DNA of 36,266 nt, taken from Leptospira biflexa. Its GTDB lineage: Bacteria; Spirochaetota; UBA4802; JAGODF01. The DNA is taken from contig DYLV01000010.1 of NCBI GenBank assembly GCA_020721925.1, forward strand, positions 1 through 36,266. The letters are read 5' to 3'. Of the stretch, positions 17,101-23,610 are shown piece by piece; positions within the stretch are counted from its first letter, which is position 1, and each line of letters opens with the position of its first letter. The notes beneath the pieces were generated by a model. The model ran no database searches. It saw only the letters and a list, made by a program, of their open reading frames with translations, and had not been told where the DNA came from. The position numbers and the translations under genes are program-made.

Positions 17101-17568
17101 TCTGCAAGCGGTAACCGCTTTGCCATTGCAATGATCGAGGATATGAGCGGGCTCATCGAAGCAATCTTCATGCCGAACGTGCTTTCTAAATACGAATCGT
17201 ACCTTTCGCGGGATGAACCGCTTCTCATACGCGGGAAAGTTGAGTTCGATGAAGATACTGCCACACGCATCATCGTCACCGAAGTAAAATCGCTAAGGGA
17301 AATGCGTGCCAATTCAATCTCGGCTATCCACATTAAAATCGACAACGGGCGAATGACTGTGGCGACGCTGGAAGCACTTAAATCTGTAATTGAAAAAAAC
17401 AGTGGCGACTGCCCGGTTCTTTTCCATGTGATAAATCCACAAAACGTGCCGAAAACCATTATGGTTCACAGAACATTCAACGTTGCCCCCACGGAAGCCT
17501 TGATACGAGAGCTTTCAAACATTGTGGGCCAGGATGCGGTACGCTTCAGCATTAAAGGATGCCAGTAG
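14131..17568 (+). CDS. dnaE: DNA polymerase III alpha subunit
   Basis: The 1145-residue replicative polymerase. I chose the ATG at 14131 (MKFVHLHNHSDYS), which has AGGAG eight bases upstream; the in-frame extension to 14044 is basic, low-complexity and unlike the family. The PHP domain (1-~270) keeps its metal ligands: HLHNH, TDHGN, GQEFY and TNDCHY. The polymerase core has PDMDIDFC (Asp401, Asp403) and MDFLGLKNL (Asp550). Then come the helix-hairpin-helix IKGIGEKAIESI, the OB-fold beginning GTTIVGVISNLK, and a C-terminal region ending near KGCQ. Length and order match DnaE1. The intact PHP site suggests possible metal-dependent proofreading or structural zinc. The next gene starts two bases after its stop. 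Confidence 0.98.
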   Translation: MKFVHLHNHSDYSILDGSITIDTLVAKAVEFGMSAVALTDHGNMFGAIDFYEKARAKGIKPIIGQEFYMAPGSRFTKETKSHGKDSSYHLVLLAKNEEGYKNLIKLSSIGYLEGFYYKPRIDLDVLEKHAGGLIAMTACLGGEIPVLILENKKEEARKKAGLFSEIFGKGNFYLELQDNGIEEQKIVNRELVAIGKALDLPLVATNDCHYPEEKDARAHEILLCIQTGKLISDKTHMKFPSTKFYFRSPEEMEKIFAEVPDALYNTFHIAEKVDLTLKLGGAILPQFNVPDGYTLDSYLRHLVDIGVRQRFGQPIPSQVLERIEYELGVITRMKFSGYFLIVWDFINFAKSKSIPVGPGRGSAAGSMVSYCLGITELDPLKYNLLFERFLNPDRNEMPDMDIDFCAQRRDEVIEYVKQKYGEDRVSQIITFSTLKAKAVIKDVARVLNYSFDESNAISKKITSDNLKEELGSSIELQNIYKETARGKDLIDLALNLEGHVRSAGKHAAGIVISKEPITEYAPLYRDSKDGSISTQYEKIALEKVGLVKMDFLGLKNLTIIDNCLKLIEKNKGVSIDLKNLPLDDEETFKLLQRGDTNGVFQLESPGMQNILRKLGPTTIDDIIAVNALYRPGPLKSGMVDDFIKRKRDPKSVKYPHPSLEPILKDTLGVIVYQEQVMLISQVLAGFSLSEADKLRKAMGKKKMDIIDQMQAKFLKGAQEREIPKKTAETIYDAIRKFGEYGFNKSHSAAYAIISYQTSYLKAHFPVEYMCALLSGISDNQDDVTRYVSDSKYSGIVVLPPDINKSYFDFTPEGNAIRFGLGAIKGIGEKAIESIIQARSELNGFGTLKDFLENFDLFAVNKSAMESLIKAGAFDSLHKNRAQLLLNVEMLIDIAKKMQLDKKSGQGSLFDMFGSSEATSLDLPYTRDWHDNEKLIHEKEVLGLYLSGHPLAKYEFEIRSFSCTGIRDLNDQDNANGTTIVGVISNLKVRTSASGNRFAIAMIEDMSGLIEAIFMPNVLSKYESYLSRDEPLLIRGKVEFDEDTATRIIVTEVKSLREMRANSISAIHIKIDNGRMTVATLEALKSVIEKNSGDCPVLFHVINPQNVPKTIMVHRTFNVAPTEALIRELSNIVGQDAVRFSIKGCQ

Positions 17569-17569
17569 C

Positions 17570-18439
17570 ATGCAGACAATTTCCGAAAACTCGACAATGG
17601 AGAGCCCGAATTGCATTCTGTGCGGAAGCGGCGATAAAAAAAATTGTTTTTCAAAATCGTCCGGCAAAGGGGAACATTTCACATTGGTGAAATGCCGGCG
17701 ATGCGGATTGCAATATATTTCTCCGCGGCCCACCGAGGAAGGGATGATCGCGCGCTATCAGTCAACCTATTTCACGGAACGGACCGATCGCGGCTATAAC
17801 AATTACTTTTCTGAATCCACCATGAGAGAAATCACGCGGGTGCTCAAGCTCAATCTGCGCGACCTGCATTTTTTCGACTTCGAAAGTTCGCTTGCGCAGC
17901 CCCGTCGATACTTAGACATCGGATGCGCGGCTGGCTACTCGGTTTTATTCATGCGCGAAAGAGGATGGGACGCGTGGGGAATTGACATTGCCGCAGAGTG
18001 CATACGTTTTGGCAGAACGAATCTGGGCCTTACACTAATCGAAGGCGATTATCTTGCCACAGAGTTTTCGCAGCCATTTCACTGCATCACACTCTGGGCA
18101 ACCATTGAACATCTGCACAGACCGGATATGGTTCTAAAAAAGGTTCATCGCGATCTTGCCCCGCAGGGAAGATTGTTTCTTTCAACCTGCCGCGCGGGCG
18201 GTTTTATGTACCTTTATGGGAAGCAATGGCGCTACTATAATTTCCCGGAGCATCTCTACTTTTTTTCCTACCGCCAGCTCGTGCGCCTTCTCCGCAAAAC
18301 GGGTTTCACGGTCAGGGCGCATTCTTTCTACGGCAGCGGTATTGGCAGGCCCGGTACGGCACTTCGCAAAATTGCCGACATTGCAGCAAAGAGGCTTCTG
18401 CTCGGCGATATGATGATTGTCGCGGCCGGGAAAAGCTGA
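17570..18439 (+). CDS. SAM-dependent methyltransferase with N-terminal zinc ribbon
   Basis: A 289-residue class I methyltransferase. The N-terminus has two CxxC pairs (CILCG and CRRCG, within the first 45 residues) typical of a small zinc ribbon, followed by LQYISPRPTEEGMIARYQ, a segment seen in this group. The SAM-binding site is YLDIGCAAGYS with WGIDIA as the acidic loop, and LWATIEHLHRPD follows. Homologues often modify sugars, lipids or small molecules in polysaccharide or antibiotic gene sets; the substrate here is not predictable. I start at the ATG at 17570, with AAAGGA about ten bases upstream, immediately after the dnaE stop. A longer GTG reading overlaps dnaE and is unlikely. Confidence 0.82.
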   Translation: MQTISENSTMESPNCILCGSGDKKNCFSKSSGKGEHFTLVKCRRCGLQYISPRPTEEGMIARYQSTYFTERTDRGYNNYFSESTMREITRVLKLNLRDLHFFDFESSLAQPRRYLDIGCAAGYSVLFMRERGWDAWGIDIAAECIRFGRTNLGLTLIEGDYLATEFSQPFHCITLWATIEHLHRPDMVLKKVHRDLAPQGRLFLSTCRAGGFMYLYGKQWRYYNFPEHLYFFSYRQLVRLLRKTGFTVRAHSFYGSGIGRPGTALRKIADIAAKRLLLGDMMIVAAGKS

Positions 18440-18563
18440 TTTACCCATAAATATCTTTCCTCTGCTGATTTATTGCACTAATTTTCCTTGCTTTTCCGTG
18501 CGGCAGGATTGCAGTATTGATGATGCAAAGGCGCTTCAGAGTCTATTTAACAAGGGTACCGTT

Positions 18564-19433
18564 ATGATAATTGCACATACCATCGAAGAGGTCCGCACCC
18601 AGATACGGCAGGCCAGAAATGAAGGGAAACAAATCGGCTTTGTCCCCACCATGGGATATCTGCACGAAGGACATTTGAGCCTTGTGAAAATTTCAAAAAG
18701 GCAGAGCGACTTCCAGGTGATGAGCATTTTTGTCAACAGAATACAGTTCAACGACAGGAAGGATTTTGAATCATACCCGCGGGAATACGAAAGGGATTTT
18801 GCGCTCGCCGAAAAGGCTGGCGTAAATCTGATATTCTTGCCCGAAGAAGAAGAGATGTATCACAATCAGCGCACATTTGTGGAGGTGGAATCACTTGCCG
18901 ATCATCTCTGCGGCGCTACCCGACCCGGTCATTTCCGCGGAGTGTGTACGGTCGTGGCGAAGCTTTTCAACATCGTTCTTCCCGATGTATCTGTATTCGG
19001 CCGGAAAGACATCCAGCAGGCTCTCATCATCGAAAAAATGGTGAAGGACCTGAATTTTCCCATTCGCATCATCATTGCACCCACCATACGCGAAGAAGGA
19101 GGGCTGGCAATGAGCTCCAGAAATAAGCACCTCTCGTCGGATGAACGGAAGCGGGCGCTCTCAATCAACCGCGGATTGCATGCGGCAAAATCGCGCATAG
19201 AATCCGGAATCCGTCGAAAAGAGGAAATCATCGCAGCAGTCCGCAGTGAACTTGAAAAAAGCACTCCGGACAAAATCGATTATATCGAACTGGTATCGTA
19301 CGAGACGCTGCAGCCCATTGAACACATTGAAGGCCGTACAATACTCGCCATCGCGGCCTTCTTCGGAAGCACGCGGCTTATCGATAACATGCTCATAGAG
19401 CCAGAAGGAGATTCATTCACATGCGTATTGTAA
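18564..19433 (+). CDS. panC: Pantothenate synthetase
   Basis: PanC joins pantoate and beta-alanine using ATP to make pantothenate for coenzyme A. The 289-residue protein has PTMGYLHEGHLSL (HxGH nucleotide motif), FVNRIQF, RPGHFRGVCTVVAKLFNI, FGRKDIQQ and MSSRNKHLS, the KMSKS-like loop. FVNRIQF and FGRKDIQQ differ slightly from the common FVNPxQF and FGEKDxQQ. The ATG at 18564 follows AAGGG; the frame stays open to 18417 but the extension lacks family similarity. No panB or panD is in the window. The gene overlaps the downstream lipoprotein gene by 13 bases. Confidence 0.96.
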   Translation: MIIAHTIEEVRTQIRQARNEGKQIGFVPTMGYLHEGHLSLVKISKRQSDFQVMSIFVNRIQFNDRKDFESYPREYERDFALAEKAGVNLIFLPEEEEMYHNQRTFVEVESLADHLCGATRPGHFRGVCTVVAKLFNIVLPDVSVFGRKDIQQALIIEKMVKDLNFPIRIIIAPTIREEGGLAMSSRNKHLSSDERKRALSINRGLHAAKSRIESGIRRKEEIIAAVRSELEKSTPDKIDYIELVSYETLQPIEHIEGRTILAIAAFFGSTRLIDNMLIEPEGDSFTCVL

Positions 19434-19870
19434 TTGTTAGCGCGCTCATATTCATCACCGGTTGCACCGCTCAGGGCGCACTATCGCCGGAAGATGCGTA
19501 TTACCGGCTTCGCGTTTCATGCCACAGCGGCGATGCAGAAGCAGTGGTGCTGCTTTTGTCGAAAAGCGCTCTGCAAAGGATAGAAACGCTTGTGGGAAAA
19601 ATTAAAGCGCTGAATGATGCCCGAATAGAGGCGCTCGCAGGTGAGATGAAAACATCCGTGGATGAACTAAAAAATCTCACGACGACCAAGTTCATTTCTA
19701 TACAACTTTCCCTTGAAAAAAGCTCGCCGCAGATTATTCCTTTGCTTCAATCAAAACTGCGTGAAACTGTAATACATGAAAACCGTGCAACGCTGATCAA
19801 TGACGCCGGTGTGATGATGAAGCTGGTGAAAGAAGGCCCTTACTGGAAATTCGACGAAGGCATATTCTGA
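19421..19870 (+). CDS. Predicted lipoprotein
   Basis: A 149-residue protein with a short signal ending in FITGC, a good lipobox with the lipidated Cys at 15. The mature part has PEDAYYRLRVSCHSGDAEAVVLLLSKSALQRIE followed by predicted helices, then a C-terminal strand-like segment with KEGPYWKFDEG. This resembles small DUF4878-like (NTF2-like) bacterial lipoproteins in plan, but I cannot assign it. It starts inside panC with AAGGAG about ten bases upstream, so it is co-expressed with panC although a functional link is unclear. The membrane it ends up in cannot be read reliably for spirochaetes. Confidence 0.7.
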   Translation: MRIVIVSALIFITGCTAQGALSPEDAYYRLRVSCHSGDAEAVVLLLSKSALQRIETLVGKIKALNDARIEALAGEMKTSVDELKNLTTTKFISIQLSLEKSSPQIIPLLQSKLRETVIHENRATLINDAGVMMKLVKEGPYWKFDEGIF

Positions 19871-19990
19871 TGGGCATCTTTCAAAACTGCTTTCATCCAC
19901 CACACTCGCCATCAGAGAAAGCAATCGTTGTATCAATACTGCGCACCGGGGAAGAAATCCGAATAAGGGATTTTGAGATTCTCCGATTTT

Positions 19991-20833
19991 TCAGTGCTTT
20001 ACCCGAAGGAGAAGCTCTTCCGCTTTGCGATATTCACCTTTGAAAATATACAGCATGCTCAGCCTGGTGTACTCCTGGAGAGAAGCGTGATTGCCCATTA
20101 ATCTCTCTTCCATTTCTTTAATCTTCGCATCAATATCGCCAAGTTCTTTTACCTTCTTTTCGTACGTCAGCCCTTTAAGGTACTTTTTATATTTTGCATA
20201 ATTCGGATTCGATTCGAGCGCAACAGTGAGATATGACACCGCTTCATCGTACCTGCCGAGATGATAGCAGCAGAAACCGAAGTACTTATTAAAAAATGCG
20301 CGATCGGTGGCCACTTCACGGATATTTTCCAGGACTTTTAGTGCTTTATCGTACTGCTTCCATTCATAATAAATATACGCAAGAAGATACGAAGCCTTTT
20401 CGTGCTTTTTCTCCCGCATTATGACTTTTCTTAAATACTGCTTTGCCCGCTGAAGATCCTTGAGGTTGAAATACGCCATCGCGGTGTAGAAATTGCCTTC
20501 GAGAAAATCCTCATCGAGCGAAAGCGATTCAAGAAAATACTGCAGCGCGGCGTTATAGTCCCGCCGGTTATAGAATTCAACACCAAGGTTGAGAAGTACC
20601 CTATTGTTTTTAGCAATTTCCAGCGCTTTGCGGTAATGCGATATGGCAAGCTCGGATTTCCCCATGCGCGAGTAAATTTCACCGATGTTGTTATATGCCT
20701 GAATAAAATCCGGACACATGGTAAGCGCCCGACGGTATTCCCCCAGCGCCTGGTCGAAATCGCCGCGGTTTGAAAGCATTAATGCTTTATTATAAATTAC
20801 CACAACTTCCTTTGGAAGAGCCTGAGACATCAT
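19991..20833 (-). CDS. Tetratricopeptide-repeat protein
   Basis: A 280-residue soluble protein made almost entirely of TPRs: about six 34-residue units are visible, for example DFDQALGEYRRALTMCPDFIQAYNNIGEIYSRMGKSELAI, split into consecutive repeats, and GRYDEAVSYLTVALESNPNYAKY. After residue 210 a charged helix (KKVKELGDIDAKIKEMEERL) precedes a final repeat. No signal peptide. Such proteins act as scaffolds; the partner is unknown. AGAGGTG lies upstream of two adjacent ATG codons. It converges on the lipoprotein gene with a 120-base gap. A perfect palindrome ATACCGGTAT (20859-20868) lies about 25 bases upstream of the start. Confidence 0.85.
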   Translation of the reverse strand: MMSQALPKEVVVIYNKALMLSNRGDFDQALGEYRRALTMCPDFIQAYNNIGEIYSRMGKSELAISHYRKALEIAKNNRVLLNLGVEFYNRRDYNAALQYFLESLSLDEDFLEGNFYTAMAYFNLKDLQRAKQYLRKVIMREKKHEKASYLLAYIYYEWKQYDKALKVLENIREVATDRAFFNKYFGFCCYHLGRYDEAVSYLTVALESNPNYAKYKKYLKGLTYEKKVKELGDIDAKIKEMEERLMGNHASLQEYTRLSMLYIFKGEYRKAEELLLRVKH

Positions 20834-20858
20834 TGCGCACCTCTTTCCCGCACAAATA

Positions 20859-20868
20859 ATACCGGTAT
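20859..20868. promoter_or_regulatory. Palindrome ATACCGGTAT between divergent genes
   Basis: A perfect 10-bp palindrome lies just upstream of the TPR gene; ACCGGTAT recurs at 20951-20958 inside the yedK promoter spacer. Two related sites between divergent genes could be operators. The claim rests only on the sequence match. Confidence 0.3.
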
Positions 20869-20947
20869 CCTCACAGGGAATACCTACATCTCATCTATCG
20901 GTTTTTTTTCAAAAAACGTTTAGCATGCACACAATATCATTTTGTCC

Positions 20948-20975
20948 TTGACCGGTATTTCCTCTATGATATATT
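20948..20975 (+). promoter_or_regulatory. Probable promoter of the SRAP gene
   Basis: TTGACC (20948-20953), 16-base spacer, TATATT (20970-20975). It lies about 65 bases upstream of the start codon. Confidence 0.55.
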
Positions 20976-21041
20976 GCTGCAATTACAATCGCCTCAACTC
21001 GCGATACATCTGAAGAGATATGCTGCTTCCGGAGTGATCAC

Positions 21042-21704
21042 ATGTGCGGCCGTTTTGCCTTCTTCGCTGAAAAAGAAGAACTGGAAGAATTATTTCCGGG
21101 AATTCAGCTAATGTTCTGGCCCGGGAAGCGCTACAATATCGCACCAGGACAGGATATACTTGCTCTCATTTCCTCAGGATTATACCTTGCAAAGTCTCTC
21201 CGCTGGGGTCTTGTTCCCTCATGGGCAAAAGATCCTTCGATTGGAAATAAAATGATAAACGCGCGAGCGGAAACGATTGCCGAAAAACCATCATTCAAAA
21301 AATCTTTTCTTCATCGGCGATGCGTTTTTCCTGCATCCGGATTTTTCGAGTGGAAACACATCGGCAAAAACAAGATCCCGCATTTCATACGATTCCGCAC
21401 GGGGAAATTGATGTTGTTTGCGGGGCTATACGACCAATGGCAAAAGCCAGACGGGACAGCACTTGCAAGCGGCACCATCATCACCCGACCGGCGATACCG
21501 GCATATGCGGATATTCACAATCGAATGCCGGCAATACTTCGGTACCGGACAGCGCTGCAATGGATTTCCGAAAAAGAGTCCGAATTAGAAAATCTGAAAC
21601 AAATTCTGGGAGAAATCGACGAAGATGAAATAGAAGCGCTTCCGGTATCCGGCCTCGTCAACAACCCTTCACACGACGTGCCGCAGTGCATTGCGCCAGA
21701 ATAA
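21042..21704 (+). CDS. yedK: SRAP/HMCES-family abasic-site protein
   Basis: YedK/HMCES proteins form a covalent thiazolidine link with abasic sites in single-stranded DNA, shielding them at forks. The 220-residue protein has the essential features: Cys2 immediately after the initiator Met (MCGRF), Asn32 in RYNIAPGQ, NARAET (from 73), catalytic Glu103 in GFFEW and His159 in IHNRMP. Many homologues read HDRMP, so Asn160 is a small variant. Ribosome binding site GGAG is eight or so bases upstream. A separate promoter is likely. The nearby genes have no obvious DNA repair link. Confidence 0.95.
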   Translation: MCGRFAFFAEKEELEELFPGIQLMFWPGKRYNIAPGQDILALISSGLYLAKSLRWGLVPSWAKDPSIGNKMINARAETIAEKPSFKKSFLHRRCVFPASGFFEWKHIGKNKIPHFIRFRTGKLMLFAGLYDQWQKPDGTALASGTIITRPAIPAYADIHNRMPAILRYRTALQWISEKESELENLKQILGEIDEDEIEALPVSGLVNNPSHDVPQCIAPE

Positions 21705-22000
21705 CCGTATTGGTTATATTATTGGACACATTACGGCTTTTTCATTTGGTCAATAAAAATGCATCGTGGAAAAAATAACATTCACCGACTTGCGCGACGG
21801 GTTTCATCAAAAGAAATAAAAAAATTTTTTTAATTAGTGGACAAAATATTTCATCCCGCGCATGTTTGATTGCGGATTGTTGATATTTTCACCGCGCGTT
21901 TTTTTTGGTGAGACAAACCGTGAAATGCATACGCGGTTTTTCTGTTGTTTCCGTTACGCGACGTTTTAAGACGCGCCAAATTTCAATAAAGGATTCCCGA
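21705..22000. other. Intergenic region with possible terminator and short palindromes
   Basis: About 296 AT-rich bases without a gene. AAACCG and CGGTTT (21915-21939) can form a 6-bp stem followed by TTCTG, a weak terminator on the plus strand. Runs of T (around 21824-21832 and 21899-21906) interrupt it. No promoter for the downstream small gene was identified with confidence. Confidence 0.4.
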
Positions 22001-22201
22001 ATGAAAACTGTGTTCATCAACCCTCAAAACATTCGCGAAATGGAAATCGCCGAACATCTCATCGATGAGGATTTCTTGAAACTCATGAGTGAATATAAGA
22101 TTCTTGAGTCGCATATTGTATATTTTTCCGCAGGAGAATCGAAAATAAAAGAAATTCTGGTAAAAAAAGAACCAACCTACGCCGCGAAAACCCGACGATA
22201 G
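22001..22201 (+). CDS. Small hypothetical protein, 66 residues
   Basis: MKTVFINPQNIREMEIAEHL begins a soluble, charged protein with no family I recognise. The ATG at 22001 has AAAGGA seven bases upstream, supporting translation. The frame extends upstream to 21905 from a GTG, but that part lacks a site and has different character. The end is basic (YAAKTRR). It is isolated between yedK and a convergent small Cys-rich ORF. Confidence 0.6.
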   Translation: MKTVFINPQNIREMEIAEHLIDEDFLKLMSEYKILESHIVYFSAGESKIKEILVKKEPTYAAKTRR

Positions 22202-22272
22202 GAAATTGTTTTGCATGAAGAGATTTTCCAGAGAAATCATCCTAAACTAAAACAAACACACAGCACCGTTTT

Positions 22273-22491
22273 CTATTTTATCGCTTTTCGATAATACCGC
22301 ATCGGTCGCTGAGACTTGCATGCGCAAAAACTTGCAGGGCACGTTAACGCATACAGGTCGCATACTTCACTTTCGTTACTTACAAATTCCTTTATCCATT
22401 GCTCCGCCTCCTGCAATGAATCCACTCTCCCGCAACTGACATCTAAATCTCCATGGCAATGCGTGAAGCGGCAAAACAATTCAAATGCCAT
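22273..22491 (-). CDS. Small Cys-rich protein divergent from the SDR operon
   Basis: A 72-residue ORF with seven cysteines: Cys7, Cys12, Cys20, Cys44, Cys51, Cys56 and Cys58, and two histidines in THCHGD. The spacing suggests metal binding or disulfides; no signal peptide is present. It has no recognisable family and no clear ribosome binding site. In its favour, a good promoter (TTGAAT, 17 bases, TATAAT on the minus strand) lies directly upstream at about 22517-22545 and it shares that region with a divergent operon. The arrangement suggests co-regulation with the SDR/ThDP genes, which is inference. Confidence 0.45.
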   Translation of the reverse strand: MAFELFCRFTHCHGDLDVSCGRVDSLQEAEQWIKEFVSNESEVCDLYALTCPASFCACKSQRPMRYYRKAIK

Positions 22492-22501
22492 AATTTTTCA
22501 T

Positions 22502-22530
22502 TTGACAAAATCAATATATTGAATTATATT
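22502..22530 (+). promoter_or_regulatory. Promoter of the SDR/ThDP/TetR operon
   Basis: TTGACA (22502-22507), a 17-base spacer and TATATT (22525-22530) make a near-consensus rightward sigma70 promoter. The spacer contains the perfect palindrome TCAATATATTGA, so binding of a regulator there would block it. The leader to the SDR start is about 185 bases and contains the hairpin at 22611-22634. Confidence 0.65.
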
Positions 22531-22559
22531 CAATATATGAATATGATTCAATATATTGT
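22511..22559. promoter_or_regulatory. Three operator-like repeats in a divergent promoter
   Basis: Three 12-bp units occur in tandem at 18-19 base spacing: TCAATATATTGA (22511-22522, perfect palindrome), TCAATATATGAA (22530-22541) and TCAATATATTGT (22548-22559). They overlap the rightward promoter and a leftward one (TTGAAT-17-TATAAT on the minus strand). A dimeric regulator is the natural reader; the TetR-family gene closing the operon (25430-26056) is the first candidate. Confidence 0.6.
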
Positions 22560-22610
22560 CAAGCAAAACATTTTTTCAGGGACAATTCTCGCACATTCTG
22601 TCGTACAAAA

Positions 22611-22634
22611 GCCTGTGCATAGTAGTGCACAGGC
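22611..22634. other. Perfect hairpin in operon leader
   Basis: GCCTGTGCA-TAGTAG-TGCACAGGC is a perfect 9-bp inverted repeat with a 6-base loop in the 5' leader of the SDR operon. No T-run follows on the plus strand. It could be an RNA structure or a further operator; its palindrome is unlike the upstream TCAATATATTGA units. Confidence 0.5.
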
Positions 22635-22719
22635 AATCAAGAAAATACACAAACCCATGCACATATTCTTAACTGCTTACATTCCGATAATTCGCCAAAA
22701 CTGAATTATGGAGCAAAGG

Positions 22720-23556
22720 ATGTACGACGATCTCAAAGGCAAAACAGCACTAATAACCGGCGCAGGTAAAAGAACCGGCATAGGATTTGGAATTGCAAAC
22801 AAGCTTGCATCGCTCGGCTGTAACATCATTATTGCCGATCTTGGAAACATCCGCACACAACTGACTGATGTCCGCACCGGTTCTGCGGACGAAATGGAGA
22901 ACATCGCATCGGAACTCTCCATATCTCACGGCATAAGGGCTTTGTCCGTGGAAGTTGATGTGTGCGATTCCGCTTCGGTGTCGTCAATGGCAGAAACTGT
23001 TCGAAAAGAATGTGGTGTTCTCGACATCCTCTGTAATAACGCAGGTGCTTCCTTCGGCGTTCCCAGTGCAGTTCATACCTACGATGAAAATCTCTGGATG
23101 AAAACCATTGACGTTAATCTTCACGGAGTATTTCGCGTCTCAAGGGCACTTCTTCCGCTTATGGCAGGAAAGCCGGGAAGCATTATCAACACATCATCGC
23201 GAGCGGGGAAAGTACCCCCAATCCTAAACGGCGCGTATGCGGTCGCAAAAGCCGGCGTGATTATGCTCACGAAGGTGATGGCAAAAGAGCTTGGCGGCGC
23301 AGGCATCAGAGTAAATGCCATTTGCCCGGGGCAAATAAATACCGATCTTGAAAAGTGGCGCTTCGGACTCGAGGCCAGATTCTTCAATACCACGATTGAA
23401 GAGCGGGAGAAAGAAATGTGTAAAACAATCCCCCTCGGGCGCATTGGTTCAATTGAAGAAGTGGCAAATTGCGTTGCATTCCTCGCTTCCGAAGAATCAT
23501 CATACATCACCGGTCAGGCCATCAATATCTGTGGCGGACAGCTGATGGAACTATAA
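22720..23556 (+). CDS. Short-chain dehydrogenase/reductase
   Basis: A classical SDR of 278 residues, NAD(P)-dependent. The cofactor motif TGAGKRTGIGFG is near the N-terminus, NNAG is present, and the active site comprises the Asn of DVNLHG, Ser in NTSSRAG, and Tyr173/Lys177 in GAYAVAKAG. The C-terminus (YITGQAINICGGQ) is typical. Asp in IIIADLG, at the end of the second strand, favours NAD over NADP. I start at the ATG at 22720, six bases after GGAG; the ATG at 22708 lacks a site. Substrate is unknown. It is the first gene of an operon with a ThDP enzyme and a TetR regulator, so it probably reduces or oxidises the hydroxy/keto compound handled by that enzyme. Confidence 0.9.
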   Translation: MYDDLKGKTALITGAGKRTGIGFGIANKLASLGCNIIIADLGNIRTQLTDVRTGSADEMENIASELSISHGIRALSVEVDVCDSASVSSMAETVRKECGVLDILCNNAGASFGVPSAVHTYDENLWMKTIDVNLHGVFRVSRALLPLMAGKPGSIINTSSRAGKVPPILNGAYAVAKAGVIMLTKVMAKELGGAGIRVNAICPGQINTDLEKWRFGLEARFFNTTIEEREKEMCKTIPLGRIGSIEEVANCVAFLASEESSYITGQAINICGGQLMEL

Positions 23557-23610
23557 TAACACAGAGAATACTGTGTTTACAAAATTATTCACCTTCAAAA
23601 GGAGTTCGCA

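Noticed and set aside
22611..22634. Intrinsic terminator
   Set aside because: The perfect stem has no T-run on the plus strand and lies before the first gene of the operon. Reported instead as a leader hairpin.
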